Part shown: positions 42,183-50,859 of the stretch, piece after piece
Numbering within the stretch: the first letter of the stretch is position 1
Layout: every line of letters begins with the position of its first letter
Position numbers and translations under genes: made by a program
Source: Cytophagales bacterium
GTDB taxonomy: Bacteria > Bacteroidota > Bacteroidia > Cytophagales > Spirosomataceae
DNA: 64,000 nt
Assembly (NCBI GenBank): GCA_024742395.1
Contig: JANSYO010000009.1
Span: 1-64,000, forward strand
Reading direction: 5' to 3'
Notes under the pieces: model-generated
Told to the model about the DNA's origin: nothing
Database searches by the model: none
The model's input: the letters and a program-made list of their open reading frames with translations, nothing else

Positions 42183-43868
42183 ATGGCAGAAAAACTTAAC
42201 AAATTTAGTCAAACATTAACTCAGGAAGTTAGTAACCCGGCAGCTCAGGCTATGCTTTATGCAATTGGCCTTAAAGAAGATGACATGAGAAAACCTCAAA
42301 TTGGTATTGCAAGTACCGGTTATGAAGGAAATCCATGTAATATACATTTGAACGGTTTATCTGTTCATGTTAAGAAAGGGATCCAGTCTAATGACATGAT
42401 TGGTTTGATATTTCACACTATAGGCGTATCAGATGGTATGACCAATGGTAACGACGGTATGAGTTACTCTCTGCCAAGTCGTGATATCATTGCTGATTCA
42501 ATTGAAAATGTAGTTTCTGCTCAATGGTATGATGGGGTAGTAGCAGTAGTGGGTTGTGACAAAAATATGCCGGGTGCAATAATGGCAATGGCAAGATTAA
42601 ACAGGCCAGCTATTATGATGTATGGTGGGACTGTCAGAACAGGAAACTGGAAAGGAAAGAAATTAGATATTGTTTCTGCTTTTGAAGCTTACGGTCAAAA
42701 AGTGGCGGGTACTATATCTGAAGAAGACTATAAAGGTATTATCCAAAACTCAATTCCTGGTCAGGGAGCATGTGGAGGTATGTATACGGCAAATACTATG
42801 GCCTCTTCAATTGAAGCTTTAGGATTGAGTATGCCTTACAGCTCATCTTACCCGGCTACGCACGAAGGAAAAGTTCAGGAATGCCACGATTTGGGTACGG
42901 CAATGAAAAATCTTTTGGAGAAACAGATTTTACCAAGAGATATTTTGACCAAAAAATCTTTAGAAAACGCCTTGACCATTGTGATGGCCTTAGGTGGTTC
43001 TACCAATGCCGTACTTCATTATTTAGCTATCGCTCATTCTGCTGGGATTGAATTTACCTTAGATGATATTCAAGCAATTTCTGACCGTACACCATTTATT
43101 GCAGACTTGAAGCCATCAGGGAAATACTTCATGGAAGACATTCTGGAGCTGGGTGGTGTGCCTGCTATAATGAAATATCTTCATAAAAAAGGAATGATTC
43201 ATGGTGATTGTATGACAGTTACGGGTAAAACAGTGGCTGAGAACTTAGAAGAAGCTCCGGATCTTGATTTTGAGGCTCAGCAAATTATCAGAACCTTAGA
43301 AAGCCCCATAAAATCTACCGGGCACATTCAAATACTATACGGTAACCTTTCTGAAAAAGGTGGTGTAGCTAAAATAACCGGTAAAGAAGGTACCAAGTTT
43401 GAAGGTCCGGCAAAAGTCTGTGATAAAGAAGAAGATATGCTAGAGGCTTTTGCGAAAGGAGAAATCAAAGCAGGGCAGGTAGTGGTTATTAGATACGAAG
43501 GTCCTAAAGGTGGTCCCGGAATGCCAGAAATGCTTAAGCCTACTTCTGCAGTAATGGGAGCAGGTCTTGGCGATAAAGTTGCCCTGATTACAGACGGTAG
43601 ATTCTCTGGCGGTACACACGGTTTCGTGGTAGGTCATATTTCTCCTGAAGCCTATGATGGAGGTACTATTGGCTTGGTGGAAGATGGTGACCTTATTACT
43701 ATTGATGCCGAGAGCAGAGAACTTATTCTCCATGTTTCTGACGAAGTATTAGCGGAAAGAAGGAAAAATTGGAAACCATTGACCCCTCCATTTATTGAGA
43801 AGGGTGTACTAAGAAAATACTTTAAAAACGTGTCTTCGGCTCATGAGGGCTGTGTGACAGATAAATAA
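42183..43868 (+). CDS. ilvD: Dihydroxy-acid dehydratase
   Basis: A 561-aa enzyme, the normal length, from the ATG at 42183 (a TTG frame extension to 42165 overlaps the palindrome). It dehydrates dihydroxy acids to 2-keto acids for isoleucine and valine. The Fe-S cysteines are visible in [22 protein letters not shown] and [29 protein letters not shown] and [20 protein letters not shown] complete the IlvD/Edd pattern. ilvB follows with a 7-nt gap; no ilvC or leu genes follow in the window. Confidence 0.96.
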   Translation: MAEKLNKFSQTLTQEVSNPAAQAMLYAIGLKEDDMRKPQIGIASTGYEGNPCNIHLNGLSVHVKKGIQSNDMIGLIFHTIGVSDGMTNGNDGMSYSLPSRDIIADSIENVVSAQWYDGVVAVVGCDKNMPGAIMAMARLNRPAIMMYGGTVRTGNWKGKKLDIVSAFEAYGQKVAGTISEEDYKGIIQNSIPGQGACGGMYTANTMASSIEALGLSMPYSSSYPATHEGKVQECHDLGTAMKNLLEKQILPRDILTKKSLENALTIVMALGGSTNAVLHYLAIAHSAGIEFTLDDIQAISDRTPFIADLKPSGKYFMEDILELGGVPAIMKYLHKKGMIHGDCMTVTGKTVAENLEEAPDLDFEAQQIIRTLESPIKSTGHIQILYGNLSEKGGVAKITGKEGTKFEGPAKVCDKEEDMLEAFAKGEIKAGQVVVIRYEGPKGGPGMPEMLKPTSAVMGAGLGDKVALITDGRFSGGTHGFVVGHISPEAYDGGTIGLVEDGDLITIDAESRELILHVSDEVLAERRKNWKPLTPPFIEKGVLRKYFKNVSSAHEGCVTDK

Positions 43869-43875
43869 CAAAGCT

Positions 43876-45618
43876 ATGGCTATAGCAGAAGAATTATTAG
43901 AAAAGGAAGTTTCAACACAAACTCCTGAAACATTTATTACTGGTAGCAAAGCTCTTATGGAGTGTTTGCTTGCAGAAAGTGTAGACACCATTTTTGGTTA
44001 CCCGGGCGGTGCAATTATGCCGGTTTATGATGCCCTCTATGATTACATGGATCGCATCAATCATATACTGGTACGTCATGAGCAAGGGGCTTCTCATGCT
44101 GCAGAAGGTTATGCCAGAAGTAGTGGAAGAGTAGGTGTTTGTATGGCTACGTCTGGTCCCGGGGCTACAAACCTAGTAACAGGTATAGCTGATGCCATTA
44201 TAGATTGTACCCCTATGGTAGCCATCACGGGTCAAGTGGCTTCTAATCTTTTGGGTACTGATGCTTTTCAGGAAACAGATGTCATTGGAATTACCGCCCC
44301 GGTCTGTAAATGGAATTATCAGATAACGAGGGCTGATGAAATACCTGAAATTATGGCAAAGGCTTTCTATATAGCTATGGCGGGTAAACCAGGTCCGGTT
44401 TTAATTGATATTACTAAGGATGCTCAAATTGGTATGATGACCAAACCTTTTGAGTATAAAAAAATAGATAAACTTCCTGGCTATCATCCAAGAATAAAGC
44501 CGAAGGCAGAGCAGGTTCAAAAGGCGGCTGAGCTTATTAATTCTGCTAAAAAACCTTATATTTTAGTAGGGCATGGAGTTTTGATTTCTGAAGCAATGGA
44601 GGAATTCAGGGCTTTAGTAGAAAAGGCGGATATTCCTGTGGCAAGTACACTTCTTGGACTTTCTGCTATATCCATAGAACACCCGAATTATATGGGATGG
44701 CTTGGAATGCATGGTATGTACGCCCCTAATGTAATGACAGACCAATGCGACGTCTTGATTGCCATCGGAATGCGTTTTGATGATAGAGTTACAGGCGATG
44801 CTACACTTTTTGCCAAGCAGGCTAAAATTGTCCATATAGAGGTAGATCCTGCGGAAATTGATAAAATTAAAAAAGCTGAGGCACCTGTGGTAGGAGATGC
44901 CAAAGAGGCTTTGAAAATGCTTTTACCTTTAATAGAGAAAAGAGATTTTACGGCCTGGAAGAAAGAGTTCAGGGATTTAGAGCCGGCTGAACATGCCGCT
45001 GTGAATGAGAGAGATTTTGCAGGTGAAGGTAAAATTAAGATGGCAGAGGTGGTTAGAATGGTTTCTGATAAAACAAAAGGAGAAGCCTGTGTCGTAGTAG
45101 ATGTGGGTCAACATCAAATGATAAGTGCCAGATATTACGATTTCAAGAAGCCGCATTCTTACATAGCCTCGGGTGGATTGGGAACTATGGGTTTTGCAAT
45201 TCCTGCCGCTTTTGGTGCCAAAATGGGTGCTCCAGAAAGAGAGGTGGTTGCCTTTATTGGCGATGGTTGTTTTCAGATGACCATTCAGGAATTAGGAACT
45301 ATCGCTCAAAGTGGAGTGGCTGTAAAAATGATTATTTTGAATAATAATTTCTTAGGAATGGTGCGTCAGTGGCAGCAATTGTTCTTTGACAGAAGGTATT
45401 CTTTTGTGGAGCTTCAAAACCCTGACTTCATTACCATATCAAAAGGTTTTGGTATTCCTGGGCATACTTGTGATGACAGAGCCAGCTTAAGTGAGTCCAT
45501 TGATACGCTCCTTAATTCTGAAGGATCTTATGTTCTGGAGGTAATCGTAGAAAAGGAAGAAAACGTATTCCCAATGGTACCTGCAGGAAGAAGTGTTTCC
45601 GAGATTCGCTTGAAATAA
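43876..45618 (+). CDS. ilvB: Acetolactate synthase large subunit
   Basis: A 580-aa ThDP enzyme that condenses pyruvate with pyruvate or 2-oxobutyrate. The ThDP Glu is in RHEQGASHAAEGYAR, the FAD- and central-domain part has GMHGMYAPNVMTDQCDVLIA, and the ThDP-binding motif GDGCFQMTIQEL...NNNFLGMVRQW is near the end. Phe in FQETDVIGITAPVCKWN follows the usual pattern. The regulatory subunit gene ilvN lies 84 nt downstream, after a terminator-like hairpin. Confidence 0.96.
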   Translation: MAIAEELLEKEVSTQTPETFITGSKALMECLLAESVDTIFGYPGGAIMPVYDALYDYMDRINHILVRHEQGASHAAEGYARSSGRVGVCMATSGPGATNLVTGIADAIIDCTPMVAITGQVASNLLGTDAFQETDVIGITAPVCKWNYQITRADEIPEIMAKAFYIAMAGKPGPVLIDITKDAQIGMMTKPFEYKKIDKLPGYHPRIKPKAEQVQKAAELINSAKKPYILVGHGVLISEAMEEFRALVEKADIPVASTLLGLSAISIEHPNYMGWLGMHGMYAPNVMTDQCDVLIAIGMRFDDRVTGDATLFAKQAKIVHIEVDPAEIDKIKKAEAPVVGDAKEALKMLLPLIEKRDFTAWKKEFRDLEPAEHAAVNERDFAGEGKIKMAEVVRMVSDKTKGEACVVVDVGQHQMISARYYDFKKPHSYIASGGLGTMGFAIPAAFGAKMGAPEREVVAFIGDGCFQMTIQELGTIAQSGVAVKMIILNNNFLGMVRQWQQLFFDRRYSFVELQNPDFITISKGFGIPGHTCDDRASLSESIDTLLNSEGSYVLEVIVEKEENVFPMVPAGRSVSEIRLK

Positions 45619-45654
45619 TTTTCGGAAATAATAATAAAATTTTGATCAGACCAA

Positions 45655-45689
45655 GACCCGTTTCCTTTTAAAGGAAACGGTGTCTTTTT
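45655..45689 (+). terminator. Terminator-like hairpin between ilvB and ilvN
   Basis: A stem forms between GACCCGTTTCC (45655-45665) and GGAAACGG(T)GTC (45673-45684) with one bulged T and a 7-nt loop, followed directly by TTTTT. It ends 13 nt before the ilvN ATG. It may act as an attenuator setting IlvB:IlvN ratio, or as a 3' end for a short ilvDB transcript. Confidence 0.7.
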
Positions 45690-45702
45690 CAACATAAATA
45701 CA

Positions 45703-46239
45703 ATGAAGACATATACCATTTGTGTATTCACAGAGAATAGCATTGGTCTTTTAAATAAGATCACCATTATTTTCACCAGAAGAAGATTGAATATTGAGAG
45801 CCTTACTGTATCTGAAACAGAAAGAAAAGGAGTTTCAAGGTTTACGATTGTCATTAAGCATGAGCAAAGAGAAGCAGTTGAAAAGCTGGTGAGACAGATT
45901 AGAAAGGTAGTGGAGGTGTTGGCCGTGTTTGGTTATTTAAATGACGACATTGTTTACAATGAAATAGCCCTGTTTAAACTCCCTACACCATTGGATTCAA
46001 AACCTCTGGATATGGAAACCATAAACAGAGAGCATAAGGCTTACATTGTGTATTGGGATCTGGATTACGTGGTGCTTCAAAAAACAGGTACAGAAGAAGA
46101 GATATTTGAATTCTTCAAATACGTAAAACCCCATGGAATTTTAGAGTTTGTGCGTTCGGGCAGAGTGGCCGTATCTAAAACCCCGAAGGGTCTTGTGGAG
46201 TATCTTCCGGACGAAGTAGAGTGGGAGTATTATCTATAA
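45703..46239 (+). CDS. ilvN: Acetolactate synthase small (regulatory) subunit
   Basis: A 178-aa protein. Residues 1-80 form an ACT domain (YTICVFTENSIGLLNKITII, RRRLNIESLTVSETERKG) that binds valine for feedback inhibition. The C-terminal half (ALFKLPT... to the end) is the ALS_ss_C-type domain, though it is longer and more divergent than in E. coli IlvN. It overlaps the convergent purU gene by 6 nt. Confidence 0.93.
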   Translation: MKTYTICVFTENSIGLLNKITIIFTRRRLNIESLTVSETERKGVSRFTIVIKHEQREAVEKLVRQIRKVVEVLAVFGYLNDDIVYNEIALFKLPTPLDSKPLDMETINREHKAYIVYWDLDYVVLQKTGTEEEIFEFFKYVKPHGILEFVRSGRVAVSKTPKGLVEYLPDEVEWEYYL

Positions 46240-47073
46240 TATAATGGTTCGGTTATCGTGAATGAATACGCGATCATTAAAAACCAATTTTAGAGCTTTT
46301 GTTAAGACAGTTTTCTCAACGTCTTTACCTTCTCTTGACATGTCTTTTGCCGTAAATCTATGGCTTACTTTCTTAATATCTTGTGCAATAATAGGCCCGT
46401 CATCAAGATCATTATTAACAAAGTGAGCCGTAGCTCCTATAATTTTTACACCTCGTTCATAGGCTTGCTTGTATGGATTAGCACCAATAAATGCGGGTAA
46501 AAAAGAATGGTGAATGTTAATTATTCTTTCGTGGAATTGATTGACAAAGCCGGGTGTAAGAATTCTCATGTATTTGGCCAAAACCAAATATTCAGGTTTG
46601 TAAGGTTTAATCACATCTATAATGGCGTTCTCATGGGCTTCTCTGCTTAAACCTACATGACTTACAGTATGAAACGGAATGCCAAACTTTGATACATAGG
46701 GTTCCAAAATGTCGTAGTTGCTGATAACGGCTAGCACATTGGCCTCAAGTTCCTGGAAATGATATCGGGTTATTAAATCTGAAAGGCAATGATGTTCTTT
46801 TGTACACAGAATCACAATATCTTTCTTCTTTTTTGGGTTAGTTCTAAACTTGATTTCCTTGTTTGAAACTACCGATCTCAGTTCCTGAAGGATGTTTTCA
46901 GGGTTCAGTTCATCAGAGCCTTCAAATTCTGTTCGCATAAAGAATTGGCCTGAAGGACTCACATATTCGTCTTGTCTAATGATGTTACACTCGTTTTTGA
47001 AAAGTACTTTTACGACTTGATAAATGAGCCCCTTAGCATCAGGGCCTTCCATTAAGAGAATGTGTTTGGTCAT
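46234..47073 (-). CDS. purU: Formyltetrahydrofolate deformylase
   Basis: A 279-aa enzyme that hydrolyses 10-formyl-THF to formate and THF, balancing one-carbon pools and feeding formate to PurT. The N-terminal ACT domain (HILLMEGPDAKGLIYQVVKVL) is followed by the formyltransferase-type catalytic domain with NIHHSFLPAFIGANPYKQ (Asn/His) and GATAHFVNNDLDDGPIIAQD (Asp). The length is standard. It is monocistronic and convergent with ilvN. Confidence 0.94.
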   Translation of the reverse strand: MTKHILLMEGPDAKGLIYQVVKVLFKNECNIIRQDEYVSPSGQFFMRTEFEGSDELNPENILQELRSVVSNKEIKFRTNPKKKKDIVILCTKEHHCLSDLITRYHFQELEANVLAVISNYDILEPYVSKFGIPFHTVSHVGLSREAHENAIIDVIKPYKPEYLVLAKYMRILTPGFVNQFHERIINIHHSFLPAFIGANPYKQAYERGVKIIGATAHFVNNDLDDGPIIAQDIKKVSHRFTAKDMSREGKDVEKTVLTKALKLVFNDRVFIHDNRTIIL

Positions 47074-47250
47074 TAATCCGTTTTTTTGAACATGCGAAAC
47101 AAGTCATTTGTTAAGGATTTAGCAAAACCATGAACAATTAGAATGGTTTTATCCTGAATTTTCGTTTCGAAGAGATTGTGATCTCCATTATAATTTTCTA
47201 CTTTTAGTCAAACACAGGAGGTACTTGTGCTTCCTCCAGAATGAATCTAG

Positions 47251-48663
47251 ATGAGCAAGAACCATAACGAAAGTTTCGAAGAGTTTGGTAGCGACAATGT
47301 GGCTCAGTCCGCCAAAAAATTTGAAGACATGATTCAGAATAATGAATCACACTATCTTGATGAGGTAACCTATGAGTCGCTCTCTAATTTCTATATTGAG
47401 TCGGGTCGGTGGGATCTTGCCGAGAAAGCCTGTTTATTAGGGCTTGAGAATTTTCCTTATTCTCTTGAGCTACTTTTAAACAGAGCTCAGCTACATGTTA
47501 ATCTTTTAGAATATGAGGATGCCCTGGAGCTGTTAGACAGGGCTACAACTTTTTACCCCTCAGATCAGGAAGTAAGTTATATGAGAGGTATTGTACTCAA
47601 TCTTTCTGGTGATTATGATGGTGCTCTGGAGATTCTGAATTCAGCCCTTTCTCTTTCTGATGAAAAGGAGGAAATCTATTTTCAGCTGGCACAGACATAT
47701 CAGAATAAGAATGAGTTTGATATGGCTACGGAAAATTACAAGATGGCCATTGAGCTGGGTTATTCTAACGAATTGGTCTACTATGAATTGGTTTTCTGTA
47801 TGGATTTCCAGAATTTATTAGAAGAAGGAATACCGTATTTCAGAAGTCTTACAGATAAAGATCCGTATTCTTATTTGGCTTGGTTCGGATTAGGTATTGC
47901 TACAAGCAGACTGAAGATGTATGACGAGGCAATAAAAGCATTTGATTTCTCGGTGGTAATTAAAGACGACTTTGCCAGCGGGTGGTTTAATTTAGGGCAT
48001 TCCCAAATGAACGTCAATAATCATGAAGGAGCCAGAGACGCATATCTTAAAACTCTGGAATTAGAGAACTCATCAGCCGAAGTATTAACCTACATTGGTG
48101 CCTCTTATGAAAAGCTTGGGGATACTTCAAATGCACTAAAGTATTACAAAGAGGCCGCAGATTTAGAGGAGACATGGGAGGAGGCCTGGTATGGCATGGC
48201 CTCAGTTTTATTTGAGCAAGAAAAATTTCTTGAAGCGATACATTTTGCTAAAAAGGCTACGAAGATCAATGAATTCAACAGCGATTATTGGCTTTTACAA
48301 GCTGATATTGAGTCTAGGCTTGGTAACATTGTGTCGAGTATAGAAGCCTATAATCAGGCGTCTACTTTAGATCCAGAAAATATTGATATATGGTTAAACT
48401 GGTCATTACTCTATTTTGAGCAGGAAGATTATCAGAAGGCTTTCGAGATAATTTATGAAGCTATTCAGCAAGTGCCAGATGAGGCAGACTTACACTATCG
48501 TGCTACCGTTTATTTGATATTTGACGGCAGTTATAATGAGGCCTATAAGTATTTACAGGATGGTCTTAGCCTCGATTTTGCCTCACATGAGCAGATCTAT
48601 GAATTCTTTCCTAATCTTAAAACTCAAAAAGCTTTACATAGGATCATTGAACAATATAGGTAA
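47251..48663 (+). CDS. TPR-repeat protein (cytoplasmic)
   Basis: A 470-aa helical protein with no signal peptide, built of about 11 tetratricopeptide repeats such as WDLAEKACLLGLENFPYSLE, YDGALEILNSALSLS and FDMATENYKMAIELGYSNE. It starts with an acidic, Asn/Ser-rich 40-residue tail. It is a protein-interaction scaffold; the partner is unknown. It converges (4-nt gap) on the TMTC-like gene and forms one of three TPR genes in 5.3 kb. Confidence 0.85.
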   Translation: MSKNHNESFEEFGSDNVAQSAKKFEDMIQNNESHYLDEVTYESLSNFYIESGRWDLAEKACLLGLENFPYSLELLLNRAQLHVNLLEYEDALELLDRATTFYPSDQEVSYMRGIVLNLSGDYDGALEILNSALSLSDEKEEIYFQLAQTYQNKNEFDMATENYKMAIELGYSNELVYYELVFCMDFQNLLEEGIPYFRSLTDKDPYSYLAWFGLGIATSRLKMYDEAIKAFDFSVVIKDDFASGWFNLGHSQMNVNNHEGARDAYLKTLELENSSAEVLTYIGASYEKLGDTSNALKYYKEAADLEETWEEAWYGMASVLFEQEKFLEAIHFAKKATKINEFNSDYWLLQADIESRLGNIVSSIEAYNQASTLDPENIDIWLNWSLLYFEQEDYQKAFEIIYEAIQQVPDEADLHYRATVYLIFDGSYNEAYKYLQDGLSLDFASHEQIYEFFPNLKTQKALHRIIEQYR

Positions 48664-48667
48664 GAGT

Positions 48668-50701
48668 CTACCAGTCCATCGCATTGGCGGTTAACAGATC
48701 TTGAGCTTCTTTTTTTCCTTTTCTGGCAGCCGCTTTATACCATATTATTGCTTCTTCAATTTTGTTTTGATTGGCATAGTTTATACCAATGTTGTATTCG
48801 TAGTCACCGCTTTCATCCAGGGCCGCGGCTTTTTCCCAGAAAGAAATAGTTTCTGTATGTCTTCCTAAATCAGAAAGTGTTACCCCTATGTTTTTGTATG
48901 CCGGCAAATAATCAGGGTATTTTTCAAGAAGGACTTTTAAAAGCCGGATTTCTTCTTCGTAATTACCTTCTTGTCTGAAAGTGTAAGAATAGTTTAATTC
49001 AATGTCGGCATTATCAGGATTTTCTGCTTTTAGTTTTTCAAGTATGCTTCTGGCTTCGGGTGCTTTGGCATTTGCAGCCAATACTGTAGCATAGGTGTTC
49101 TGATAGTCAAAGTTTTCTGGTTCTGCCAGTGCTGCCTTTTCTGCATAAGGCAGGGCTTCGGCAAACCTATTGGTCTTTTCCAATGCCAGGGCCATAAGCC
49201 AGTCGGTTCGGGTTTTAACGGGCATATACTCGTAGGCCCTTTGTATGTATGGAATTGCCAAGTCAAACTGCTGTTCGTCAATATACATTGAGGCTATGGT
49301 ACGGCAAACATCAGCGTTTTTGAAACCATTATTATCGGCCTGTGTCAGGTACTTTTTGGCTTGTTCAAAATCCTGCTCACCTAAATGATACCAACCAATA
49401 TTGCTTAGAACCATTGCATCTTGTGGGTACACCTTTTCGGCCGGACTAAATAAAGTATAGCCGTTTTTCCAATGTGGTACTTGTATAAAGGTAAGGATAG
49501 CACATATAGCCACCAGGGCATAACCAATGATTTTGGAAAAATTACCCTTTTCAATTCCTTTACCAATCAAAAGGCTAATCAGGAATAAAGGCCCAATAGA
49601 GGATAAATAGTAATATCGATCAGCTACAATAGCACTTCCAACAGGGAGTATTTGTAACACAGTTGAGATAGCAATGATGAAGAAAGCCACGGCCCACCAT
49701 ATTTTTTTGTTTTTCCTACCAAAAAAGTATGCCGTGGTAAGAAAAGCTATTAAAGCAAAAACGGCCAGATTATATATGGCCGGGATAGACCCTGCCACTC
49801 TTGTTGGGTATGGGTAAAACGGCAACAAATTAGAAGGGAATACGGTTTTTACCCAATAAAATAGAAAAGAATAACACACAATTTTAAACCTTTCTATTCC
49901 TGTATAGGCTGCACCAATGACTGAGGAAGCATCAGCACCTGCGTCTTTTTGTGCGGTGGTAGCTATATAAGCAAAGGTCAATGTAATTACAAAATAAGGT
50001 ATCTTGTCAAGTAGATTTTTAATCTTGAAGCTTTTGCCCAGGAACCACCAATCAGTAATGATTAACAAGGCAGGTAAAACAACGGCCATTCCTTTAGATA
50101 GACAAGAAAGTATAAATAAGCCCAGTGATAGGGCATATTGAGTTTTATTTTTAGCCTCTTGATAGTTGAGGTATGACAAAAAAGAGAGTAAAAGAAACAG
50201 GGTATATAAAACATCTTTTCTTTCTGCCGCCCATGCTACAGATTCTACATGTAACGGATGCAGAGCAAAAAAGGCAGCGGTGAAAAGTGCAACCCAATTG
50301 TTTTTATTGAGTCTTTTAATGAGAAGGAAAACAAGAAAACTATTTAAGGCATGCAGCCAAAGATTATTGAAATGATAAAGCCATGGACTATCGCCCACAA
50401 TAGCATATTCAATAGCCAAAGAAAGCATAGTCAAAGGATGAAAATTTCCTACATGAAAATCCGTTAATAAAGGATTAAGGTCAAAGTTTTTGACGGCCTC
50501 GTTTAACAGTATGTAGGGGTCATCGTCCCAAACCAGGCCGTTATTCCAAATTTTGGCATAGGCAATGAAAATGGCAAGTAATAAACCCAAACCCACATAA
50601 AGATGCTTTGGATTGAAATCAGAATCAGAAGGATTTAAACTAACAGTTGAAGAAGTGGTGGTGTTTTGTTTATGAACTTTGTTACCTTTCTTTTTTGACA
50701 T
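48668..50701 (-). CDS. TMTC-like GT-C glycosyltransferase with C-terminal TPR repeats
   Basis: A 677-aa protein. A short cytoplasmic Ser/Thr-rich tail is followed by roughly 10 transmembrane segments (residues 30-400) and then about six TPRs (from NIGWYHLGEQDFEQAKKY to the end). The first outer loop has NNGLVWDDDPYILLN, with the acidic pair typical of GT-C enzymes, and HPLHVESVAWAAERKDVLY closely follows the TMTC pattern (HPxHxExVA..xxRxDxL). TMTC proteins transfer mannose to Ser/Thr of secreted proteins in animals. Many Bacteroidota members O-glycosylate exported proteins, so this may be the enzyme, but that is inferred. Confidence 0.75.
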   Translation of the reverse strand: MSKKKGNKVHKQNTTTSSTVSLNPSDSDFNPKHLYVGLGLLLAIFIAYAKIWNNGLVWDDDPYILLNEAVKNFDLNPLLTDFHVGNFHPLTMLSLAIEYAIVGDSPWLYHFNNLWLHALNSFLVFLLIKRLNKNNWVALFTAAFFALHPLHVESVAWAAERKDVLYTLFLLLSFLSYLNYQEAKNKTQYALSLGLFILSCLSKGMAVVLPALLIITDWWFLGKSFKIKNLLDKIPYFVITLTFAYIATTAQKDAGADASSVIGAAYTGIERFKIVCYSFLFYWVKTVFPSNLLPFYPYPTRVAGSIPAIYNLAVFALIAFLTTAYFFGRKNKKIWWAVAFFIIAISTVLQILPVGSAIVADRYYYLSSIGPLFLISLLIGKGIEKGNFSKIIGYALVAICAILTFIQVPHWKNGYTLFSPAEKVYPQDAMVLSNIGWYHLGEQDFEQAKKYLTQADNNGFKNADVCRTIASMYIDEQQFDLAIPYIQRAYEYMPVKTRTDWLMALALEKTNRFAEALPYAEKAALAEPENFDYQNTYATVLAANAKAPEARSILEKLKAENPDNADIELNYSYTFRQEGNYEEEIRLLKVLLEKYPDYLPAYKNIGVTLSDLGRHTETISFWEKAAALDESGDYEYNIGINYANQNKIEEAIIWYKAAARKGKKEAQDLLTANAMDW

Positions 50702-50859
50702 TCTTAGTGCTTGCTTAATGTTTATCCAAAATAAACTAATTTCAGGCGAAAAATTGTTGTTTTGGCCATTTGTCCCAAATTCGGCAATTTTGAGACATAT
50801 TTGGCAAAACTATTGTATCACTAAAATCGTGCTTAATACTCCTTTTAAACAAATTAAAA

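Noticed and set aside
47217-47237. GGAGG sequestered by CCTCC as a riboswitch-like control of the TPR gene
   Set aside because: The GGAGG lies 30 nt from the ATG, too far for a ribosome site, and Bacteroidota members rarely depend on Shine-Dalgarno pairing.
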